A stretch of 5,765 nt of DNA from Planctomycetaceae bacterium (GTDB lineage: Bacteria > Planctomycetota > Planctomycetia > Planctomycetales > Planctomycetaceae). The notes below the pieces were generated by a model. It was not told where the DNA came from and did not search any database. It saw only the letters and a list, made by a program, of their open reading frames with translations. The DNA is taken from positions 1 through 5,765 of the forward strand of contig JAGQQT010000280.1 in the NCBI GenBank assembly GCA_020426065.1, in the 5' to 3' direction. Within the stretch, counting starts at the first letter, position 1; every line of letters begins with the position of its first letter. Of the stretch, positions 1-4,961 are shown piece by piece. The position numbers and the translations under genes were made by a program.

Positions 1-817
1 CAATTGATAACGCGCGTCCCATTTTCATGCCATCCCGAAACTTGCCCATCAGGATAATCGTGTTGGCATTGGAGAGAATATCACCCGAGTTGAGGGGACG
101 GGCCAGCAAATCATCCAGCATGACTTCGTGAGAAGTACACAGAGCCATTGCGGAAGTTTGTGTGGCTGGATAACTGTGCTCTGCCACCTTTTCAGCATGG
201 GCCCGGTAATGGACCCGCAGCAGATCCCGGGCCACCCAGTCGGCCTCTTTGCGGAGGATCTGATTGTGAATGTACTCGAACAGGTCAAACTGGAAAGAAT
301 CGCTGGGACTGTCAGCCGGTTCCACGCCATCAATCACACAGCGTCGGACACCGTGAATGAAGTTGCCGTAAAAAAACCGGATCGTCTTGTCGAGCTTGCG
401 GGTCAGGTCAGCATGCCATTCCCGATAATCATTTTCATCCAGATCCTGGCGGGTAACCCGCTTGCCGGACCGGGCAAACAGATGAGCGATATCAACCCGG
501 TTGCGTTTAGGGTCCCACAGATCTTCAATCTGCCACGGCTGATCCGGAGAAAACTCAGTCAGTTTCCAGTTGACCAGCCGTTCGGCATAGTCGTCATGAT
601 TCTGGGAATCCCCCCGGGAGGTCAGATCGAAGAAAATCCCCCGCTCCCCCTCCTGTTTTTCTCCGGTGGCTGCAAACTGAATCCCGAGTTGTGACTTCCC
701 GATCCCGGTTGCCCCCAGCACGACACAGACGGTCCCTGGAATCAGTCCTCCCCCCAGCATGCGATCCAGTTCGGGCAGGCCAGTTGAATAACGGTCGGGA
801 ATACTCGGAAAAGACAT
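1..817 (-). CDS. KaiC/RAD55-like P-loop ATPase (RecA superfamily), 3' end cut off by window edge
   Basis: The visible 272 residues read in frame from ATG 817-815 to the window edge without a stop. The N-terminus [18 protein letters not shown] (11-28) is the KaiC/RAD55 entry motif, followed by Walker A GATGIGKS (35-42), which binds ATP phosphate. CVIDG (160-164) fits Walker B with Asp163. [19 protein letters not shown] (252-270) resembles the late KaiC strand that precedes the conserved R-x-L-x-V-x-K segment. Such proteins are cytoplasmic ATPases, often oligomeric and often regulatory; the substrate is unknown here. Two oddities: the position where KaiC has its catalytic Glu pair reads [10 protein letters not shown] (61-70), and Walker A to Walker B spans about 122 residues, longer than in KaiC. 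An upstream stop at 856-854 and the absence of other in-frame ATGs favour this start, although the Shine-Dalgarno match is weak. It follows the FHA kinase on the same strand. The family call is firm; the role is open. Confidence 0.88.
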   Translation of the reverse strand, partial: MSFPSIPDRYSTGLPELDRMLGGGLIPGTVCVVLGATGIGKSQLGIQFAATGEKQEGERGIFFDLTSRGDSQNHDDYAERLVNWKLTEFSPDQPWQIEDLWDPKRNRVDIAHLFARSGKRVTRQDLDENDYREWHADLTRKLDKTIRFFYGNFIHGVRRCVIDGVEPADSPSDSFQFDLFEYIHNQILRKEADWVARDLLRVHYRAHAEKVAEHSYPATQTSAMALCTSHEVMLDDLLARPLNSGDILSNANTIILMGKFRDGMKMGRALSI

Positions 818-878
818 GCAGATATCCGTGGAATGGAGTTGAGGGCAGGCCGTTCACTGTGGGGTTTCTCAGACCGCT

Positions 879-906
879 ACCATACCCCAGGTCCTATTTC
901 CGTCAA
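879..906 (-). promoter_or_regulatory. Candidate sigma70-like promoter for the KaiC-like ATPase gene
   Basis: On the minus strand TTGACG (906-901) is followed after 16 bases by TATGGT (884-879). These match 5 of 6 and 4 of 6 consensus positions. Transcription would begin near 872 and leave a leader of about 55 bases before ATG 817. It lies just downstream of the kinase stop codon, so the ATPase gene could be expressed separately from the kinase. This is a motif match only; planctomycete promoters are poorly conserved, and chance is a real alternative. Confidence 0.33.
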
Positions 907-931
907 CTGAAGCGATCCAGGACAGCAGGCA

Positions 932-2389
932 TTAGTGTGGATCAGTTGCAGAAGAAGTATCCCCCGGCACATGAGTGGCGACATTGCTGGCAGGCGGGGA
1001 CTGGATCACAACATGTTCACCTTCCAGGTGATCGTCGCTGGAAATCGTCTGCAGAGATGAGGCTACATTCGCCGGAATCCGTTGCAGATAATGCTTCTTC
1101 TTGGGATCTGCCAGCCGAAAACTGGCTTGAGAAGTCCGCTTCCGCAGGATAGTTTCAAAATCGAATGAAACATGGATCTGCTGGGCGGCAAATGGAGCCA
1201 GGGCAGCAGCGAGTTCGCCAGCAGTCTGGAAACGCTTGTCGGGATCCTTTTCCAGGCAACGCTCCACTATCTCCTGAACGCCTGCCGGAATCGCAGCAGA
1301 GAACTCATTCAGGGGGACTGGTTTTGAATTGCGATGGGCAAGCAGTTTTTCTCGGGATGATGGGAGCGGAAAAGGGACCTGCCCTGTGAGTGCGAAATAC
1401 ATCGAACAACCCAGGCTGTAAAGGTCTGCCCGGCCGTCAACCCGGTAGCTGTCAACAGACTGCTCGGGTGAAACGTAGTCTGCCGTTCCCAGGCAGTCAT
1501 CACCCATCTGTTCGGCCAGTTCCTGTTCCCGGGGATCATCTCCCAGAAAGGCCAGCCCAAAATCGCAGATTTTGGTGGTTCCATCATTCCCGATCAGCAG
1601 ATTGGCAGGTTTGATGTCTCGATGGATCAAACTGCAACCGTGGAGGTGTTCCAGCCCATGAGCGACCTGCTCAAAGATCCGGGAGACAACATCCGCACGC
1701 AGCGGCCCGTCACGCTGCACGAGTTCCTGAAGATTGATCGATTCGAACAGTTCGAGCAGCAGGTATTCCACATCCGCACGATGCTGATAATCGATCAACT
1801 CCACGATGTTCGGATGCCTCAACCGCTCACCAGCAGCCCCCTCGAGTTTGAACCGGGTTTGAAGTTCACTCTGATGGACACTTTTACTGTTCGTGCGGCG
1901 GGTCAGAACTTTCAGCGCCATGCGCTGCAGGGAACGTCCATCCTGAACCACATACAGCCAGCCCATACCTCCTGTTCCGAGAATCCCGATCACGCGATAT
2001 TCGTCAATGAAGAACCCTTCCCGGGTCAAATCCGTGAGATTGGTTTCCAGTCGAAAAGAAAACTTCCCGACACGAATCTGGTCGCCATGCTTCAATCGGG
2101 CCGATTTGACCTTCTGATTGTTGACGTAAGTCCCATCCTGACTGCGGAGATCCCAGATGCGAAACCCACGGGCATCCAGAGTCATGACGCAATGTGCCGG
2201 TTCCACCGTTGGTGAAATCAACTGCAGATTGCACTGTTCGTGAGATCCAATCAACGTCGTGGTTCGGAGCACATTCTTGCGAACAGTCCGCTCACCGGAC
2301 TCAAACACAAGCTCCCCGTACCAGGAAGAAGCATTCTGGGTTGCTGGATCTGTTTTGTCAGAAGGATTCGTTGAATGGAGTGATGACAA
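932..2389 (-). CDS. Soluble FHA-domain Hanks-type Ser/Thr protein kinase
   Basis: From the preferred TTG start the protein has 485 residues. An FHA domain comes first (about 25-115), with IGS 47-49, VEPAH 62-66 and the signature [10 protein letters not shown] (85-94). The kinase domain follows (about 131-400): Gly-loop GTGGMG 138-143, ATP-anchoring Lys160 in MALKVL, alpha-C Glu183, HRDIKPAN 256-263 with catalytic Asp258, metal-binding DFG 276-278, activation-loop [10 protein letters not shown] 301-310, DLYSLG 322-327 and late Arg386. All key catalytic residues are present, so it should phosphorylate Ser/Thr. No transmembrane segment or PASTA repeat is seen, unlike PknB, so it is probably cytosolic. 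The tail (about 400-485) is unassigned and rich in basic and Ser residues. The frame is open further upstream with a TTG at 2524, but that extension (rich in Arg, Leu, Ser and Cys) does not look like protein, and the 2389 TTG has a good Shine-Dalgarno. No in-frame ATG precedes the FHA domain. It lies upstream of the KaiC-like ATPase gene on the same strand. Confidence 0.93.
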   Translation of the reverse strand: MSSLHSTNPSDKTDPATQNASSWYGELVFESGERTVRKNVLRTTTLIGSHEQCNLQLISPTVEPAHCVMTLDARGFRIWDLRSQDGTYVNNQKVKSARLKHGDQIRVGKFSFRLETNLTDLTREGFFIDEYRVIGILGTGGMGWLYVVQDGRSLQRMALKVLTRRTNSKSVHQSELQTRFKLEGAAGERLRHPNIVELIDYQHRADVEYLLLELFESINLQELVQRDGPLRADVVSRIFEQVAHGLEHLHGCSLIHRDIKPANLLIGNDGTTKICDFGLAFLGDDPREQELAEQMGDDCLGTADYVSPEQSVDSYRVDGRADLYSLGCSMYFALTGQVPFPLPSSREKLLAHRNSKPVPLNEFSAAIPAGVQEIVERCLEKDPDKRFQTAGELAAALAPFAAQQIHVSFDFETILRKRTSQASFRLADPKKKHYLQRIPANVASSLQTISSDDHLEGEHVVIQSPPASNVATHVPGDTSSATDPH

Positions 2390-2400
2390 TCCTTGTTCCT
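2390..2400 (-). promoter_or_regulatory. Ribosome binding site deciding the kinase TTG start
   Basis: On the minus strand AGGAACAAGGA sits directly before TTG 2389-2387. The first AGGA is 7 bases from the start codon, a normal Shine-Dalgarno spacing. It supports a TTG start giving a 485-residue kinase over the longer reading from 2524. Confidence 0.5.
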
Positions 2401-2540
2401 GCCCTGAAAACTGAAAGGATCGTAAGCCAGATCCCGGGAGACGAGTGAACCCGGAAGCCAGTAGATTTGCTGAATAACAGATCAATGATCTTCGAAGTAT
2501 TACGCGAAGACAACACCAATTCAAGGAATTGAGACAATCC

Positions 2541-2666
2541 TTGCTAAAATCGTCATTCCGGATCCAGTTGATCCTGCCAGCTGATCCGGATGATGCAGAG
2601 CAAACGAAAAACCTCCCGAAATCCGAGAATCCTGTTGAATTGACTGATTTCGATGAATATCTTTAA
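2541..2666 (+). CDS. Possible small ORF or gene remnant, hypothetical
   Basis: Read from TTG 2541 this gives 41 residues, including [15 protein letters not shown] and ending in the acidic ELTDFDEYL. The same frame is open from 2478, which would add a basic, Gln-rich stretch ([15 protein letters not shown]). The composition looks more like protein than the opposite strand does. There is no ATG. TTG 2529 or 2541 would be the start, with AAGGAA at 2523-2528 as a possible ribosome site: adjacent to the first, 12 bases before the second. It may be a tiny gene, the C-terminal remnant of a decayed gene, or chance. I recognise no family. Confidence 0.2.
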   Translation: MLKSSFRIQLILPADPDDAEQTKNLPKSENPVELTDFDEYL

Positions 2667-2673
2667 GTAGAGT

Positions 2674-2711
2674 TTCTCGCCTGCCCGGTAAGTCTGAAGT
2701 GGGCAGGAGAA
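2674..2711. other. Bulged stem-loop in the intergenic region
   Basis: CCTGCCC (2680-2686) pairs perfectly with GGGCAGG (2701-2707) around a 14-base loop. The stem extends past a 2-base bulge by TTCT (2674-2677) with AGAA (2708-2711). No T-run follows on either strand, so it is not a standard intrinsic terminator. It lies 7 bases after the stop of the short ORF at 2541-2666 and overlaps the start of the next one. Confidence 0.35.
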
Positions 2712-2902
2712 CACCGACTTTGAGGGTTATTCCTGTTGTTCGGGACGTATCAATTTCGGCAGGTTCTGCCGGTCAGCGGAAAACAATCGATGTTGACTCC
2801 AGCCGGGACAGCGGAGTCGACTCAGATCGTTTACCGCGAAAATCCGATGTTAAAGTCATTTCAGTCGTTGTTTTTCTGCAGTCTGACACGATTCCATCGT
2901 GA
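2699..2902 (+). CDS. Possible short ORF, hypothetical (67 aa)
   Basis: A GTG-initiated frame gives 67 residues, including RRTPTLRVIPVVRDVSISAG, a polar middle with VDSSRDSGVDSDRLP, and the hydrophobic patch VKVISVVVFLQ near the end. There is no clear Shine-Dalgarno before the GTG, no recognised domain and no predicted signal peptide. The frame is open back to 2657. A perfect inverted repeat begins 10 bases after its stop. It could be a real small gene, but an untranslated leader or chance is at least as likely. Confidence 0.2.
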   Translation: MGRRTPTLRVIPVVRDVSISAGSAGQRKTIDVDSSRDSGVDSDRLPRKSDVKVISVVVFLQSDTIPS

Positions 2903-2911
2903 ATGACTCAG

Positions 2912-2935
2912 AGTGATGATCCACAGATCATCACT
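2912..2935. repeat. Perfect inverted repeat, 10-bp arms, 4-base spacer
   Basis: AGTGATGATC and its exact complement GATCATCACT flank CACA. The arms are A/T-rich and no T-run follows on either strand, which argues against an ordinary terminator. It lies 143 bases before the ATG of the coiled-coil gene. A two-fold-symmetric operator for a dimeric regulator, or an RNA hairpin, are the natural readings. Confidence 0.6.
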
Positions 2936-2943
2936 TAAAATCA

Positions 2944-2957
2944 TCCCGAATTCGGGA
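2944..2957. repeat. Perfect 14-bp palindrome
   Basis: TCCCGAATTCGGGA is its own reverse complement. It starts 8 bases after the end of the neighbouring inverted repeat and 121 bases before the coiled-coil gene ends its leader at 3078. It is a candidate operator half of a paired site; no regulator is identified. Confidence 0.5.
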
Positions 2958-3078
2958 AAGCTGGAGATTATCCGGTTTGACCGTTCATTTCAGAATCCCT
3001 CTGTCAGCGGCAATTGAATAAGTAGGCGGTTGCCCCCTGGTTGGGAATTGACATTACACACCTGATTGGAAGGTTGTC

Positions 3079-4602
3079 ATGGCTTCAGCAGGCAAAGTGA
3101 CTGGCGCTCATATCTGGGCGTTCTTTTTTGGTGTCGCGTTCTTCGTATTTCTGGGACTGTGGTACATGCAGCTCCGGGAACGCGAAGAGCTCGTCTCGGC
3201 TCGGAAAACGGCCGATGATGCCGCCTCAACAGCCAACACGGCCTTGAGAAACCGGATCGAAGAAATTGAAGCCCTGATCGGACTGGTCGGACACGATTTC
3301 GACATCGACCAGATTGGTGTGGGCGAAACCACCAACAAAACCAAAGTCCTGGGAGCTATGCAGGATGATATTACCACCTACGGTGGTGATGTTGCCCAGC
3401 AGACCTACTCCGCTACGATCGTCAAACTGCGGGAAGAACTCGATCGCATTAAGCAGCAGTACGATCAGGTCCAGGATGAGCTGGAAACCCAGCGTCAGCA
3501 GTACCTGGCTCTGCAGGATCAGTACAACACCCGCGTCTCACAGTTTGAGACTCAGACTAACGACGCAAAAAGTGACCTGCAGGATTATGTCGCCACTTAT
3601 GACGAAATGATTTCCGACAAAGACGGACAGATTGCCAAGTTGAGAGGCGAACTGGCCGAAGCTCTGCTGAATGCCGAATCCATCAAAGAAGCCTACGCTC
3701 AGCAGCTCAAAGTGCGGGAAGATGAAGTGAAAAAGCTGGTGTTCCTCAACACCCAGCTGACCGAAAAAATCGACGGCCTGGAAGAAATCAGCTACGAACG
3801 TCCCGATGGCCTGATAACCAATGTGGATAACGCCACCCGTCTGGTCTGGTTGAACATTGGAACCAACGAAAACCTGACTCCGCAAACCACCTTCAGTGTT
3901 TATGACAAAAATAATCAGGGGGTTGGACGGACATCTGAAGATATCAAAGCCCAGATCGAAGTGACTCGCGTCTGGGAAAACCGGGCCGAAGCCCGCATCC
4001 TGAAAGCGGACCTCTACCGCCCGATCTCTCCCGGTGATGAAGTCTATTCACCGATCTGGGAAAAGGGCCGCAAGTTTAACTTCAGCTTCGTGGGATTCAT
4101 CGACCTGGACGGTGATGGCATTTACGACCGCGATCTGCTTCACGATATCGTTTCCTCCAGCGGAGCCGAAATCGATAACGAAGTAGGCGATGATGGGGAA
4201 TGGATTGTGAACCGCGGAATTTCCGCCAACACCAAGTTCATCGTGATTGGAGAAATTCCTGATCCAACCCAGACCCAGCGGGAAGAAGAAAAAGAACGCT
4301 TCGAAAAAATCATTGCCAAGCGGACTGAGCTGATCAACGAAGGCCGTCTGCAGGGTACCCGGGTGATGCCTCTGAACGATTTCCTGGCTTTCGTTGGCTT
4401 CAAGCCACAACGACGGCTCTACATTCCAGGTCTGGCTGACAAGGAGTACACCCTGAAAGCGGGTGCTGCCAGCACAGGAGTCAATGAAAACGTGGGAGAT
4501 CGCCGTTCTACCGGCCGTGTCTCGGAAATCTTTACTCCTAACCAGACCGGACAGAAGACATCCAGCGGGAAAACAAGTGGTGCCTTTGGCACAGGCCGTT
4601 AA
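3079..4602 (+). CDS. Membrane-anchored coiled-coil protein with FlgT-C-like and BRCT-like segments, hypothetical
   Basis: The 507-residue product starts at ATG 3079, five bases after a strong Shine-Dalgarno GGAAGG (3068-3073). Residues 11-29 (IWAFFFGVAFFVFLGLWYM) form one N-terminal membrane anchor with no lipobox, so the rest is probably periplasmic. Heptad-like, Glu/Gln/Lys-rich segments at about 33-65 and 112-236 predict long coiled coils. Residues 238-328 (GLITNVD, VWLNIGTNENLTPQT, FSVYD, ISPGDEVYSP) resemble the beta domain seen at the C-terminus of FlgT-like proteins. Residues 335-392 (FVGFIDLDGDGIYDRDLL, GAEID, TKFIVIGE) have the strand-helix-GA-strand-T-hhh-G layout of BRCT folds and carry a Ca-binding-like loop at 342-350. 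A charged helix (398-425) and a Gly/Ser/Thr-rich tail (462-507) follow. It looks like a single-gene unit with its own terminator. Domain names are fold-level inferences; the function is unknown, possibly envelope scaffold or tether. Confidence 0.9.
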   Translation: MASAGKVTGAHIWAFFFGVAFFVFLGLWYMQLREREELVSARKTADDAASTANTALRNRIEEIEALIGLVGHDFDIDQIGVGETTNKTKVLGAMQDDITTYGGDVAQQTYSATIVKLREELDRIKQQYDQVQDELETQRQQYLALQDQYNTRVSQFETQTNDAKSDLQDYVATYDEMISDKDGQIAKLRGELAEALLNAESIKEAYAQQLKVREDEVKKLVFLNTQLTEKIDGLEEISYERPDGLITNVDNATRLVWLNIGTNENLTPQTTFSVYDKNNQGVGRTSEDIKAQIEVTRVWENRAEARILKADLYRPISPGDEVYSPIWEKGRKFNFSFVGFIDLDGDGIYDRDLLHDIVSSSGAEIDNEVGDDGEWIVNRGISANTKFIVIGEIPDPTQTQREEEKERFEKIIAKRTELINEGRLQGTRVMPLNDFLAFVGFKPQRRLYIPGLADKEYTLKAGAASTGVNENVGDRRSTGRVSEIFTPNQTGQKTSSGKTSGAFGTGR

Positions 4603-4623
4603 TTTCTGCTCAGGTTCTAATAG

Positions 4624-4658
4624 AAACGGGAGGGCTTTCGAAAAGCCCTCCCGTTTTT
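4624..4658 (+). terminator. Rho-independent terminator of the coiled-coil gene
   Basis: A perfect 15-bp stem (4624-4638 with 4642-4656), core CGGGAGGGCTTT, closes on the 3-base loop CGA and runs into TTTTT (4654-4658). It starts 22 bases after the stop codon at 4602. Stem length, GC-rich core and T-run make this a textbook intrinsic terminator for the plus strand. The A-run on the left side is short, so it is probably not efficient in the other direction. Confidence 0.93.
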
Positions 4659-4780
4659 CATTTTAATTCGCTTTGCCGACCATTCACTACTCACACTCAG
4701 ATTTTCACGCTGTAAGTTGGATGAAGCGCAGCCGATTGATTTGGCGAATCTGAACGCGGACCTGGCAATGAGCCGATCAT

Positions 4781-4933
4781 CTATAAACTGCTCGACACAG
4801 TTCTGCTATCAATAGCTTCAAGGTATTTACCACGCGCATTCGCTGCGTTCTGGACTGCCACTTCGAGATAACTTCCAGGACCATCAGCAACGAAAAAAGG
4901 CAGGGCATTTCGAATCAAGCCCTGCCTATTCAT
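4781..4933 (-). CDS. Possible 50-residue ORF or remnant overlapping the DUF1559 terminator
   Basis: ATG 4933 opens a 50-residue frame ending at TAG 4781. The later part reads ADGPGSYLEVAVQNAANARG, a well-mixed protein-like composition. However, its first 14 codons are the terminator hairpin of the DUF1559 gene, and no Shine-Dalgarno precedes the ATG, which lies 28 bases after the DUF1559 stop. It would therefore be translated only from read-through transcripts. No family is recognised. Chance or a decayed gene is more likely than an active one. Confidence 0.17.
   Translation of the reverse strand: MNRQGLIRNALPFFVADGPGSYLEVAVQNAANARGKYLEAIDSRTVSSSL
4893..4927 (-). terminator. Rho-independent terminator of the DUF1559 gene
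   Basis: On the minus strand AGGCAGGGC (4927-4919) pairs perfectly with GCCCTGCCT (4906-4898) around a 12-base loop, and TTTTTT (4898-4893) follows. It begins 34 bases after the DUF1559 stop codon (TAA at 4964-4962). Orientation of the T-run assigns it to the minus-strand gene. Confidence 0.9.
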
Positions 4934-4961
4934 ATCACAACGAATTGCTGACCACAATCAC

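Larger units (their letters stand above)
2390..3078. other. Divergent intergenic region between the kinase and coiled-coil genes
   Basis: This 689-bp stretch holds the upstream regions of two divergently transcribed genes. Inside it I see two weak plus-strand short ORFs (2541-2666 and 2699-2902), a bulged stem-loop (2674-2711), a perfect inverted repeat (2912-2935) and a palindrome (2944-2957), each listed separately. No convincing -10/-35 pair was found for either flanking gene. The length is large for a planctomycete promoter region, leaving room for a small gene or RNA. Confidence 0.6.
4603..4961. other. Convergent intergenic region with two terminators
   Basis: This 359-bp gap lies between the converging coiled-coil and DUF1559 genes. 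Each end carries an intrinsic terminator facing its own gene. The middle (about 4660-4890) has no gene I can support. Two stretches read somewhat like protein: minus strand 4781-4933 (listed separately) and plus strand near 4713-4787 (KLDEAQPIDLANLNADL, no good start). They may be remnants of a lost gene or chance. Confidence 0.55.

Noticed and set aside
128..694. 188-residue plus-strand ORF
   Set aside because: It is antisense to the KaiC-like ATPase, whose Walker motifs and family signature fix the coding strand.
594..857. 87-residue minus-strand ORF from GTG 857
   Set aside because: It lies in another frame of the same strand and covers the start of the ATPase; its Arg/Gly-rich composition is typical of a shadow frame.
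862..892. Minus-strand TGGGGT...ACCCCA hairpin between the kinase and the ATPase
   Set aside because: Only 6 bp with an 18-base loop and no T-run; too weak to call a terminator.
1622..2215. 197-residue plus-strand ORF
   Set aside because: It is antisense to the kinase and FHA domains, which have clear motifs on the minus strand.
2795..2818. GACTCC...GGAGTC short inverted repeat
   Set aside because: Arms of 6 bp with a 12-base loop are expected by chance in a region this long.
2977..3005. TTGACC as -35 for the coiled-coil gene
   Set aside because: The hexamer 17 bases downstream (TCTGTC) matches the -10 consensus in only two positions.
3048..3053. TTGACA, a perfect -35-like hexamer
   Set aside because: A -10 at normal spacing would fall on the ribosome site and start codon of the 3079 gene, and none is seen.
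3538..3885. Minus-strand ORF (and a similar one at 4048-4410)
   Set aside because: Both are antisense to the coiled-coil protein gene and carry Phe-rich translations of Glu/Lys codons, a usual shadow pattern.
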